Assembly: GCF_020524325.1 (NCBI RefSeq)
Contig: NZ_JAIVKY010000002.1
Coordinates: 124,001 to 188,000, forward strand
Source of the DNA: Sutcliffiella horikoshii
GTDB taxonomy: Bacteria; Bacillota; Bacilli; Bacillales; Bacillaceae_I
Direction of reading: 5' to 3'
DNA: 64,000 nt
Below, one piece after another: positions 26,668 to 33,900 of this stretch. Both the position numbers and the translations under genes were made by a program. The notes below the pieces were generated by a model. It was given only the letters and a program-made list of their open reading frames with translations, made no database searches and was not told the origin of the DNA. The stretch's first letter is position 1, and the number at the start of each line of letters is the position of its first letter.

Positions 26668-26794
26668 GCTGTTCCTTTCCGCAAATGGCTACGCTTTCCA
26701 CGGGGCGACCTTGAGCCTCCTCGCTTCGCTGCGGGGTCTCAACATTGCCGCTACTTCCCCGTAGGAGTCTTCGCCATTTGCTCCAATACACAGC
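26668..26794. repeat. Type-A GC-rich hairpin repeat
   Basis: Begins GCTGTTCCTTTCCGCAAATG and ends CCATTTGCTCCAATACACAGC with a conserved GAGCCTCCTCGCTTCGCTGC core. It forms the left member of a composite with the type-B element at 26872. Confidence 0.8.
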
Positions 26795-26871
26795 TAGAAA
26801 TTTAGTTAAAGTAACGTTTTTGGTTTTGCAGTAACTCGGTTAGTATTTGACTAAAGTGAATGCAGTCACCT

Positions 26872-27001
26872 TGTTGATTGGAGTGGAAGGCGCGTAGACG
26901 CCCGCGGGAGGAAGGGACAGGTGAGCACCCACAGGCGCAAGCCGAGGAGGCTCACGGACCGCCCGCAGGCCAGCGAAGCGCCTGGAACGGAAATCAACCG
27001 G
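26872..27001. repeat. Type-B GC-rich hairpin repeat
   Basis: Begins TTGATTGGAGTGGAAGGCGC and ends GCGCCTGGAACGGAAATCAA, which pair with each other, and carries the core GCCGAGGAGGCTCACGGACC. Spaced about 77 bases from the type-A partner. Confidence 0.8.
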
Positions 27002-27023
27002 ATTATATGCTTTCTTTATATAG

Positions 27024-27057
27024 CAAAAAAGCAACCTAATAATAGATTGCTCTTTTT
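27024..27057 (-). terminator. Terminator of the murG-like gene
   Basis: Minus strand AGCAATCTA/TAGGTTGCT stem followed by TTTTTT just after the stop at 27061. Confidence 0.8.
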
Positions 27058-27060
27058 TAA

Positions 27061-28131
27061 TTATTTTGCTGTGTTTATGATTTCTTTTAAGATAATTTCC
27101 AGTGTGTTTGGTGCACTGTCTTCAGACATGTTTTTTTGCAGTTGATCTTTATCATTCTTGAGTGCCTCTAATTGAGTTAACAGGGTGTCAGTGGTGAGAT
27201 CTTCTTCAAATAATACTTTTGCAAACCCTTTTTTCTCGAATGATTGGGCATTTAAGATTTGATCTCCCCTGCTGGCATTCCTAGAAAGTGGGATTAATAG
27301 CATCGGTTTACGCAATGCCAGAAATTCAAAAATAGAATTCGCACCCGCTCTTGAGATAATGAACTCAGATGCTGCAAGAACATCTGGTAATTCTTGATTC
27401 ATATATTCGAATTGCTTATACCCTTTTACACCTTCAAGGGAACGGTCCATGTTTCCTTTTCCGCATAAGTGGACAATTTGATATTGTTCTGTTAATTGAA
27501 TTAAAACTTGACGTAAGGTTTCATTGATTTTTTTAGCCCCTAGACTTCCACCCATTATGGTTAAGATCGGTTTTTTCTCATGAAATCCAAGCCATGCTCT
27601 TCCTTCTTGAGCTTTTCCCTGGAATAACTCTTCTCTGATCGGTGAACCAGTAAATAAAACTTTTTCAGACGGAAAGTGCTTTAAAGTCTCGTCAAATGTG
27701 ACAAAAACTCTTGTCGCAAATTTGGTTGCAATTTTATTGGCAAGACCAGGTGTAATGTCTGATTCATGAATGATAACCGGTATTTTTAGCATTTTAGCTG
27801 CCATCACCACAGGAACTGTTACAAATCCACCTTTGGAAAATACAACTTTTGGCTTTACCTTTCTTAAAATCATTAAAGCTTCCATTGCCCCTTTAATAAT
27901 TCTAAGTGGATCGGAAAAATTCTTCCAATCAAAATAGCGTCTAAGCTTACCACTTGAAATTCCGTGAAAAGGAATATTTTCCTTCCCAATAATATCTTCT
28001 TCAATTCCTTTTCTTGAACCGATATATGTAATATCCCACCCTGTGGCTTTTAATTTATTCATAATGGCTATATTAGGTGTGACGTGCCCTGCAGAGCCGC
28101 CGCCGGTAAAGACGATTTTTTTACTTGTCAT
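27061..28131 (-). CDS. murG: MurG-family UDP-GlcNAc transferase (probable second MurG)
   Basis: MurG adds GlcNAc to lipid I to form lipid II on the inner face of the membrane. The 356-residue protein starts MTSKKIVFTGGGSAGHVTPN, the family glycine-rich loop. It has VFSKGGFVTVPVV, IIHESDITPGLANK, GGSLGAKKIN and the UDP-GlcNAc site SRAGANSIFEFLALRKPMLLIP. It is not in a division and cell wall cluster, so it is probably a second MurG as in some Bacillus. ATG 28131 is chosen on family length; ATG 28149 is possible. Confidence 0.88.
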   Translation of the reverse strand: MTSKKIVFTGGGSAGHVTPNIAIMNKLKATGWDITYIGSRKGIEEDIIGKENIPFHGISSGKLRRYFDWKNFSDPLRIIKGAMEALMILRKVKPKVVFSKGGFVTVPVVMAAKMLKIPVIIHESDITPGLANKIATKFATRVFVTFDETLKHFPSEKVLFTGSPIREELFQGKAQEGRAWLGFHEKKPILTIMGGSLGAKKINETLRQVLIQLTEQYQIVHLCGKGNMDRSLEGVKGYKQFEYMNQELPDVLAASEFIISRAGANSIFEFLALRKPMLLIPLSRNASRGDQILNAQSFEKKGFAKVLFEEDLTTDTLLTQLEALKNDKDQLQKNMSEDSAPNTLEIILKEIINTAK

Positions 28132-28241
28132 GGTATCAACATCCTTCATGTCATTCTCTTTCTTCTTATTATTAACGAAAAAAGTCTTAAAGGCAAAGAG
28201 TTTATGTCATCATCGACGTTATCACAAACCGCATGAAACGT

Positions 28242-28285
28242 AAAACAGGCTATTGAACCATATTGCTCGTTCAATAGCCTGTTTT
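28242..28285 (-). terminator. Terminator of yvrJ
   Basis: A perfect 17-base stem, AAAACAGGCTATTGAAC/GTTCAATAGCCTGTTTT, next to the yvrJ stop; T runs suit both directions. Confidence 0.85.
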
Positions 28286-28450
28286 CTATTTGATGTTCCT
28301 TGAAGGCAGTGTTTCCCTAGATAATTGATATGGAAGCTGTTGCAACGTTTTTGTTACATGTTCAAGTTTTTGTTCTATCCTGTGCAACAAATAAAACGTG
28401 ACCACAATCGGGAAACCAACATCACTTATCCATGTCCACCACTGGTCCAT
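28286..28450 (-). CDS. yvrJ: YvrJ family small membrane protein (54 aa)
   Basis: Translation from ATG 28450 gives MDQWWTWISDVGFPIVVTFY, then LLHRIEQKLEHVTKTLQQLP and a short tail. This is the YvrJ pattern: a Trp-rich start, one membrane helix and an amphipathic helix. AAGGAAGGGGGG precedes the start. It follows DUF1659 and DUF2922 genes, the usual trio in Bacillus. The hydrophobic helix plus coiled tail is holin-like, but the function is unknown. Confidence 0.85.
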   Translation of the reverse strand: MDQWWTWISDVGFPIVVTFYLLHRIEQKLEHVTKTLQQLPYQLSRETLPSRNIK

Positions 28451-28471
28451 GATCTCTCCCCCCTTCCTTTT

Positions 28472-28509
28472 AAAATAAGAAGGGCCTACTGATTTAGAGT
28501 AGACCCTTC
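28472..28509 (-). terminator. Terminator after the DUF2922 gene
   Basis: Minus strand GAAGGGTCTACTC/AGTAGGCCCTTC stem followed by TTATTTT. Confidence 0.8.
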
Positions 28510-28518
28510 GAGAGTACG

Positions 28519-28734
28519 TTAAGCTATTTCATATTCTGTCACATTACGTTCAACAATTCGTGCACTATCTTTTGTAATGAAATTTCCACCTTTAGATGTA
28601 AAAACATTGGCAGCAATAATAGTATCCATCGCCGCTTCGATTTCCACCTGTGTTAAATCCGCTCTAGGGTCATCAACAGACACCTTCACCTTTTTCCCTT
28701 CTTCGTTTAGGAAAAATAATTCTAGTGTAAACAT
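28519..28734 (-). CDS. DUF2922 domain protein
   Basis: A 71-residue acidic protein (MFTLELFFLNEEGKKVKVSVDDP...) that fits DUF2922. AAAGGAGG precedes ATG 28734. It is the middle gene of a DUF1659-DUF2922-YvrJ set. The function is unknown; the conserved trio suggests the three act together, possibly in the sporulating or stressed cell. Confidence 0.85.
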   Translation of the reverse strand: MFTLELFFLNEEGKKVKVSVDDPRADLTQVEIEAAMDTIIAANVFTSKGGNFITKDSARIVERNVTEYEIA

Positions 28735-28772
28735 GCATCCACCTCCTTTCTTTCATGAATTAGTCACACTTC

Positions 28773-28988
28773 TTAGCCTAGGTAGTGTAACTCACTACGT
28801 CTTACATTAGATACAGGTGTTGTTTGAAGACCTGAGATTGCTCCCGCTGCTTGTAATAGCGCAGTCGCTTCTGCATCTACTTTAATGTTGTTGTAGTTTT
28901 TGGAACGGAACAACAAATTCCCTTTTTCATCTTCTCCTAATTCATACATTAGACGAAGTTGAACATTTTCTACTGCGTAATCTGCCAT
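28773..28988 (-). CDS. DUF1659 domain protein
   Basis: A 71-residue protein (MADYAVENVQLRLMYELGED...) with the DUF1659 pattern and a C-terminal LQAAGAISGLQTTPVSNVRRSE. I chose ATG 28988, preceded by AAAGGGGGTG; a start 18 bases upstream is less likely. First gene of the trio with DUF2922 and yvrJ. Confidence 0.85.
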   Translation of the reverse strand: MADYAVENVQLRLMYELGEDEKGNLLFRSKNYNNIKVDAEATALLQAAGAISGLQTTPVSNVRRSELHYLG

Positions 28989-29087
28989 GCTCTCACCCCC
29001 TTTCACCTTCTATATAAAAAGTTAAAGGAGAAAAGTAGTGAACAATTATAAACTTACTAAAAAATTTTAGTTGTTTGGTTTAACACC

Positions 29088-29278
29088 GCTGTTGATTTCC
29101 GAAAAAGGCTTCGCTTTCCTAGGGGCGCTGCTGGAGTCTCCGCTTTTTTCTCCAATCACCAGCTAGAAATCAAATACGTAAATGAGAGTTCATTTTTTAA
29201 GCGGCTTCCTGCGCTGTGGGGTCTCAATCTACCGTTATTCCCCCGCTGGAGTCTTCGCCATTTGCTCCAATCCACAGC
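29088..29278. repeat. Decayed type-A hairpin repeats
   Basis: 29088-29163 is an internally deleted type-A element (GCTGTTGATTTCCG...CTCCAATCACCAGC). 29208-29278 is the 3' half of another (GGCTTCCTGCGCTGTGGGGT...CTCCAATCCACAGC). Together they look like a degraded version of the nested arrangement at 16.9-17.3 kb. Confidence 0.7.
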
Positions 29279-29361
29279 TGGAAATTACGTAAAGATATGT
29301 AAATGCATTTCTAATAACTCAATTAGAAAGTTTTTAAAACCTAAGTTGAACGAAGTAACCT

Positions 29362-29491
29362 TGTTGATTGGAGTGGAAGGCGCGTAGACGCCCGCGGGAG
29401 GAAGGGACAGGGGAGACCCCGGAGGCTAAGCCGAGGAGGCTACCGGACCGCCCTTCGGATAAGCGAAGCGCCTGGAACGGAAATCAACTGG
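29362..29491. repeat. Type-B GC-rich hairpin repeat
   Basis: Nearly the same as the copy at 26872: starts TTGATTGGAGTGGAAGGCGC and ends GCGCCTGGAACGGAAATCAA. It again follows a type-A element at about 84 bases. Confidence 0.8.
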
Positions 29492-29509
29492 ATAACAGGC
29501 TTTCTTAAC

Positions 29510-29546
29510 AAAAAAACCATTCCATCTACAAAAGTAAATGGAATGG
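29510..29546 (-). terminator. Terminator of the mgsR-like gene
   Basis: Minus strand CCATTCCATTT/AGATGGAATGG stem followed by TTTTTTT, just after the stop. Confidence 0.85.
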
Positions 29547-29558
29547 CTTTATTTGGCT

Positions 29559-29951
29559 TTATGAAACGGATTGCTTTAGTTCAAGTTTAGCTTTTTGTCT
29601 GGAAAGCTTTTGCAGCGCAGATTCGTTATAGCCAACAATCAACTTTTTCCCGCTAGTAATGATAGGTCTTCTAAGTAGCTTTGGCTCCTCAATAATTAAT
29701 TCTATTAGTTGGGAAAGAGATAATTCATTTACATCAATTCCCAGGTCCTTAAAAGTTTGGCTTCTAGTTGCTAATATCTCATCTATCCCTTCTGTTGTTA
29801 AGGAAAGGATCTTCATCATCTCTTCTTTGTTCGGTGTTTCCCTAAAAATATGCTTCTCTTGGAATGGAATATTATTCCCTTTCAACCACTTCTTTGTCTT
29901 TCTACATGACGTACAACTTGGGTAACTGTAAAAAATGATTTCATTCATCAT
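29559..29951 (-). CDS. mgsR: Spx/MgsR-family regulator (ArsC-fold, CxxC)
   Basis: The 130-residue protein has the Spx/ArsC fold: an N-terminal redox switch CTSCRKTKKWL, FRETP, and the late RRPIITSGKKLIVGYNE. Spx-type proteins bind RNA polymerase alpha subunits and change transcription under oxidative or general stress. The sequence around CTSCRKTKKWLKGNN and its place next to yqgY favour MgsR (YqgZ), a SigB-controlled Spx paralogue, over Spx itself. ATG 29951 follows GGGGAGG. A sigma-A-like promoter lies upstream. Confidence 0.8.
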   Translation of the reverse strand: MMNEIIFYSYPSCTSCRKTKKWLKGNNIPFQEKHIFRETPNKEEMMKILSLTTEGIDEILATRSQTFKDLGIDVNELSLSQLIELIIEEPKLLRRPIITSGKKLIVGYNESALQKLSRQKAKLELKQSVS

Positions 29952-30002
29952 GCTTACCTCCCCGTTCTTTTTATTTTCTTTAGTATTTTATGTTAATCTC
30001 AT

Positions 30003-30030
30003 TGTATACCAGTTGTATAACTTTTGTACA
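30003..30030 (-). promoter_or_regulatory. Candidate promoter of the mgsR-like gene
   Basis: Minus strand TGTACA (30030-30025), 16-base spacer, TATACA (30008-30003), about 50 bases before the start. I did not find a clear SigB-type GTTT..GGGTAT promoter. Confidence 0.45.
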
Positions 30031-30217
30031 GTAAAAAGATAACTATTTTATGAACAAATTGCGACAACATTTTTTCTTTATTAAAAAAGAAGGCTTTCTG
30101 TTTAACTTTGCACTATAATGGAAATAGGTATGATAGAAAAATAGTTGCATAATCATTATGGATCTGGTGAAAAATGTACTTATCTTGTAATCGTCACAAA
30201 CTAGAAACAAACGCTTA

Positions 30218-30247
30218 TTTACAAGTAAAGTATTGGTACATTATAAT
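30218..30247 (+). promoter_or_regulatory. Candidate sigma-A promoter of yqgY
   Basis: TTTACA (30218-30223), 18-base spacer, TATAAT (30242-30247), 46 bases before the yqgY ATG. Confidence 0.6.
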
Positions 30248-30293
30248 AGGAAAGTGACAAGCATAAGGATTAGTGCGTAAGGAGGGGATACAT

Positions 30294-30539
30294 ATGGATC
30301 GTATGTACCGTGTAATGGGTTTCTGGACTGGGATTTTCGCGGTTATGTTTTATCTTGGCCACATGACTCAAACGTCTTTACTTTTCTTCGGACAAACGGT
30401 ATTCTTCATTTTATTAAGTTATCTTAAGCTATCTGAACGTATGTACATCTATATTTTCGGAGCATATTTAACAATTTTCTTTGTTGCCTTCTCGTATTGG
30501 ACAACATTTATGATGGTGCCTGGATCTGGTGGTCATTAA
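30294..30539 (+). CDS. yqgY: DUF2626 membrane protein YqgY
   Basis: This 81-residue protein is almost entirely hydrophobic, with three likely membrane helices (MGFWTGIFAVMFYLGHM, SLLFFGQTVFFILLSYL, YIYIFGAYLTIFFVAFSYWTT). It matches DUF2626/YqgY in size and position next to the mgsR-like gene. ATG 30294 has AGGAGGGG upstream. The function is unknown. Confidence 0.8.
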   Translation: MDRMYRVMGFWTGIFAVMFYLGHMTQTSLLFFGQTVFFILLSYLKLSERMYIYIFGAYLTIFFVAFSYWTTFMMVPGSGGH

Positions 30540-30553
30540 ACATACGTAGCTAA

Positions 30554-30595
30554 ACAATAAAAAGCGATTGACTTTATGTCATCGCTTTTTATTGT
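30554..30595. terminator. Bidirectional terminator between yqgY and the methyltransferase
   Basis: ACAATAAAAAGCGAT/ATCGCTTTTTATTGT, a perfect 15-base stem between convergent genes. Confidence 0.85.
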
Positions 30596-31719
30596 GGTTT
30601 CGAACCTATTAACTTGTTCCATATGTTTGTTCCTTTTTCATGTATAAGCACATGAAAAGAATTGCTCCAGCTGCTATCCATTATAAGGCTTCTAATCGCT
30701 CTGTTCTGCTTGCTTTTTTCCGAGAACGGATTTGGATCCTGATTTTCTTGAAGGTAATCAAGTATGCCTGCCGCCACCAGAAATTCCCCCTGCCTCATCG
30801 TTCCTACATGGCGGAACTTACAGGCAAGAAAGCAGGATTCTAACGTATCCAAGTGTATATGTGACGTTAAATCCATCTCAGCAGGATATTTCAGGGGATT
30901 CTTTATAAGTTGATGCTGATAATAACCACGAAGACTGCCCTCTTTTAGATCCTGATTTGATAACTCGGGAAAACGATATCCATAATCAACTGTTATTATG
31001 GTCCCTGCATGCAGCCATTTTCCAAGTATATTTGCATATTCCACCATTGCTAAAGGGATTTCCATCCGCTGTCCTTCTGAAAAAAACAATTTGTGCTTAT
31101 TGATATAAGCGTGGATTTCCTCATTATCAAGCTGCACGCTTTTTTCAGTAAGCTCTCCGTTTTCACCTATTGTGACATATACTTCATTTAATGTTCCATT
31201 TTTGTATTCAATCACATGAACTGGCAAGGCATCAAATAGTTCATTGGAAAACAGGACACCCTTCCTGAGGCTCTCAGGGACATCTCCTGAAGAGGTAAAG
31301 TAGCTAACAGGTTCAGACTCTGGGATAGTGGTTTTCTGCAAATGAATGTGATATGGGCTTGTCTCCACCATGACATAATTCAAGCGGCCATAAAGCTGAG
31401 TATCAAGGAGCTTAAATTCTTCCAATAGATGCTTTGCAAATCTTCCATTTCCGCCTCCAACCTCGATAATTACTGGCGGGATAAGAGTTTTATTAAAATA
31501 CTCTACCATCAGTTTAGCAAATAGCTTGCCGTAAACATTATGGACATTGCTGCTTGTGATGAAATCCCCTTTTGTACCCACCTTATTTTTAGGTTTCATA
31601 TAGTAGCCTTCTAAAGGATGATAGAGAACAGTAGTTATATATTCGGCAAAATCCAATTTTTCTCCCGGCGCCTTTTCTATCTTTTCTTGGAGAAATGTTG
31701 GAATCATTTTAAAATCCAT
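30589..31719 (-). CDS. SAM-dependent methyltransferase, MidA/NDUFAF7 type
   Basis: The protein of about 376 residues has the S-adenosylmethionine loop IIEVGGGNGRFAKHLL, the GYYMKPKNKVGTKGDFITSS entry typical of this family, and later SNELFDALPVHV and TVDYG. The family methylates arginines in partner proteins (NDUFS2 in mitochondria); the bacterial target is unknown. Its start lies inside the end of yqgX, so the two are coupled. No start has a good ribosome site: ATG 31719 and ATG 31707 are both possible. Confidence 0.8.
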   Translation of the reverse strand: MDFKMIPTFLQEKIEKAPGEKLDFAEYITTVLYHPLEGYYMKPKNKVGTKGDFITSSNVHNVYGKLFAKLMVEYFNKTLIPPVIIEVGGGNGRFAKHLLEEFKLLDTQLYGRLNYVMVETSPYHIHLQKTTIPESEPVSYFTSSGDVPESLRKGVLFSNELFDALPVHVIEYKNGTLNEVYVTIGENGELTEKSVQLDNEEIHAYINKHKLFFSEGQRMEIPLAMVEYANILGKWLHAGTIITVDYGYRFPELSNQDLKEGSLRGYYQHQLIKNPLKYPAEMDLTSHIHLDTLESCFLACKFRHVGTMRQGEFLVAAGILDYLQENQDPNPFSEKSKQNRAIRSLIMDSSWSNSFHVLIHEKGTNIWNKLIGSKPQ

Positions 31720-32341
31720 TAAGAAATGGGTTACTATCCATTTCCTTTTCAATGGTTGTCGTCATACCATGGCCAGATAGAACAGTGGTTTCTTCCGGCA
31801 GGGTCAACAGTTTATTGTGTATGCTTTGTATAAGCTGATCATGATTGCCCCCTGGAAGATCAGTCCTTCCGATGCTGCCGGCAAAAAGAGCATCTCCTGC
31901 AAATACTACTTTGCTAGGTTGATGATAAAAGCTTACACTGCCTGGTGAATGACCCGGAGTAAACAACACTTCCAGTTCAAAATTGGAAATGACCAGTTTT
32001 TCTTCTGATTGAATTAGGTGGTCTGCCGGCATAGCCGTAATGGGACCAAGTTGGAAGAACTGAGAGCCGTTAAGACTTGGATCACCTAACCAATTCTTTT
32101 CTTTCTTATGTACATAAACTGGAACATTCCAGTGTTTGCGAACGGCATCTACTGCTCCTATGTGATCAAAATGAGCATGTGTCAATAATATAGCTAAAGG
32201 TTTAAGTGCATTTTCTTCCAAGTAGGAATTGAATGCTTGCCCTTCACTTCCCGGGTCAAAAATGAGGCATTCTTTTCTTTCATTTATGAGTATGTACGCA
32301 TTTGTTTGCAGCGGACCAAGTGGTAGCTGTTTCCATTTCAT
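31709..32341 (-). CDS. yqgX: MBL-fold metallo-hydrolase YqgX (glyoxalase II-like)
   Basis: The 210-residue protein has the metallo-beta-lactamase motif THAHFDHIG, then His in FTPGHSPGSV, Asp in VFAGDALFAGSIGR and a last His in LSGHGMTT. These are the zinc ligands of small glyoxalase II-like hydrolases. The substrate is unknown, probably a thioester. ATG 32341 is chosen; AAGGTG lies 9 bases upstream. It overlaps the methyltransferase gene by 11 bases. Confidence 0.85.
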   Translation of the reverse strand: MKWKQLPLGPLQTNAYILINERKECLIFDPGSEGQAFNSYLEENALKPLAILLTHAHFDHIGAVDAVRKHWNVPVYVHKKEKNWLGDPSLNGSQFFQLGPITAMPADHLIQSEEKLVISNFELEVLFTPGHSPGSVSFYHQPSKVVFAGDALFAGSIGRTDLPGGNHDQLIQSIHNKLLTLPEETTVLSGHGMTTTIEKEMDSNPFLNGF

Positions 32342-32424
32342 TTCTTTCCACACCTTTCCTTGAAGTATCTATCCATCTATTTTACACTAAGAAGTAGAAC
32401 TTGAGAAACGAAAGGAAATTGCCT

Positions 32425-32910
32425 ATGAAATCGATGTTCGGTTTGGAAATACAATGTTCAGATGATAAACCGCAATACTTTCAGAACCTTCTCTTGCAGC
32501 TTAAACACATAGCCAGTATTTTTGATTCAGATGACAGCATGCTTATTACCGATTCCGCCATGGAGGCGAAGGTTGTAAAAAACATGTTGATGGACCGGAG
32601 TATCTTAGAGGAAACGTATTCCCTTTCCTTAATTGAAAACCCAGTTGCCACCAGACTATTTACTGATTATGGGTTTGTTTCAGAAAAAAATAATCACTAT
32701 TTGTATCAAGATATGATATCCATATTTCGAATTGAAAGCGGTAAAAAAGCTGATATTGATATGTTTCTTATCCAAATGGAGGAATCAATTATTGCTATTG
32801 AGGAACAATATAAAAAATCCTACATTATCGATAAAGAAAATAAAGAATTTATGCTGAAAGTAGCTCGAGCTTATGACATAGAAGTGTCAATTTTTGACCT
32901 CGACAAATAG
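32425..32910 (+). CDS. Hypothetical protein (161 aa)
   Basis: I do not recognise this protein. From ATG 32425 (AAAGGAA upstream) it reads MKSMFGLEIQCSDDKPQYFQ and continues as a mixed alpha/beta, acidic and soluble sequence without signal peptide or membrane span. It is divergent from yqgX and precedes yqgW. Base composition is like its neighbours. Confidence 0.65.
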   Translation: MKSMFGLEIQCSDDKPQYFQNLLLQLKHIASIFDSDDSMLITDSAMEAKVVKNMLMDRSILEETYSLSLIENPVATRLFTDYGFVSEKNNHYLYQDMISIFRIESGKKADIDMFLIQMEESIIAIEEQYKKSYIIDKENKEFMLKVARAYDIEVSIFDLDK

Positions 32911-33023
32911 TGAGAAAACATTTAAAATGTAAATGGAGTGTAGTGTAATGTTCCATTACATACTTATTTTATGGAATTTCTTTTAAATAGAAATGGAAAT
33001 GATCTCTGAAAGGGGCGTTAACC

Positions 33024-33197
33024 TTGCCATTAGTTATTATTTTTGGACTTGTAACACTTTTATGCGTATTTGCTCTTGTCCGTTCCCTTAAAGAAAAAAA
33101 CTTTTTAGCAGTTCTTTTCGCATTTGGAACAGTTGCAGTGTTTGGTTGGTTTACAGTTATGACAATTATCGAACACGGTTACCCTGTAGCACACTAA
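33024..33197 (+). CDS. yqgW: DUF2759 membrane protein YqgW (57 aa)
   Basis: Translation from TTG 33024 gives MPLVIIFGLVTLLCVFALVR, a charged loop SLKEKN, and a second helix FLAVLFAFGTVAVFGWFTVM. Two-helix layout, size and position match DUF2759/YqgW. AAAGGGGCG is the ribosome site. It is followed by a strong terminator. Confidence 0.8.
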   Translation: MPLVIIFGLVTLLCVFALVRSLKEKNFLAVLFAFGTVAVFGWFTVMTIIEHGYPVAH

Positions 33198-33211
33198 GTT
33201 GTTAATGCATG

Positions 33212-33255
33212 AAAAAGAGTATTCTTCCCGTATTGGGAGGGATACTCTTTTTTTG
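33212..33255 (+). terminator. Terminator of yqgW
   Basis: AAAAAGAGTAT/ATACTCTTTTTTT with inner TTCCCGTATTGGGA pairing, 15 bases after the yqgW stop. Confidence 0.85.
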
Positions 33256-33379
33256 CGTGGGTTTGAAATATTTAAGCAAAAATTGGATCTCCGAATATAC
33301 TGATAGTAAACTCATCAGCTATAAATTAGGTTGTTATAGGAAATACTATTTATTAATAAATAGTAGGAGGGTGATATGG

Positions 33380-33508
33380 TTGGCATTAAGGACATTGTGT
33401 GGGAGTTGCAGTGGGACAGGGAGAAAAAAGCTCTTTATGCTACCCTTCTATAAAAAATGTACGAAGTGTAAAGGGCACGGCCGTTTAACAAAGAGCTTCT
33501 ATATTTAG
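33380..33508 (+). CDS. Small DnaJ-type zinc-finger protein (42 aa)
   Basis: From TTG 33380 (GGAGGG 8 bases upstream) the product reads MALRTLCGSCSGTGRKKLFM and then LPFYKKCTKCKGHGRLTKSF. The two CxxCxGxG motifs are those of the DnaJ cysteine-rich zinc finger, here as a free-standing single-zinc unit. A longer open frame upstream runs through the yqgW terminator and is not credible. Role unknown; a chaperone or RNA-linked function is possible. Confidence 0.65.
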   Translation: MALRTLCGSCSGTGRKKLFMLPFYKKCTKCKGHGRLTKSFYI

Positions 33509-33523
33509 TGAAGTAAATATTAT

Positions 33524-33560
33524 AAATGCCAGGCACTCAATTACGAGGTGTCTGGCATTT
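33524..33560. terminator. Bidirectional terminator
   Basis: AAATGCCAGGCAC/GGTGTCTGGCATTT stem between the zinc-finger gene and yqgV, with T-rich flanks. Confidence 0.75.
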
Positions 33561-33568
33561 CATTTTGA

Positions 33569-33883
33569 TTATATGGAACGTTTAGACTCCACTGCGCGTA
33601 GCTTATCATCCATTTGTACGCTTTTGTCTCTGCGATCATCTATTCTTATGTTGGTTGCTACACGATGAAGACCTTTTTGAAACGGCGCTTCATGGATAAC
33701 CTGTACTACATGCATTAACGTTGGGAGCTCCCCCTCGATAATGGTACTCATTGGAGTTAATTTATAGTTGATTTTCCCTTCATTTTTAAATCCTTCCAAG
33801 ATATCTTGAATATCTGCAACATAATCACTTACACTTGGCCCATTAGTTCCTATAGGAATAACAGTAACATCAACGATTGCCAT
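33569..33883 (-). CDS. yqgV: MTH1187/YqgV-type thiamine-binding protein
   Basis: The 104-residue protein starts MAIVDVTVIPIGTNGPSVSD, with the ferredoxin-like fold motifs of the MTH1187/YkoF superfamily (later YKLTPMSTIIEGELP and VATNIRIDDRRDK). Members bind thiamine or hydroxymethylpyrimidine; the exact role is unknown. AGGTGG precedes ATG 33883. It lies 17 bases after yqgU. Confidence 0.85.
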   Translation of the reverse strand: MAIVDVTVIPIGTNGPSVSDYVADIQDILEGFKNEGKINYKLTPMSTIIEGELPTLMHVVQVIHEAPFQKGLHRVATNIRIDDRRDKSVQMDDKLRAVESKRSI

Positions 33884-33900
33884 TCTTTTCGCCACCTCTA

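Noticed and set aside
33209-33379. N-terminal part of a 99-codon open frame before the zinc-finger gene
   Set aside because: It runs through the yqgW terminator hairpin and lacks a ribosome site; the TTG at 33380 has one.
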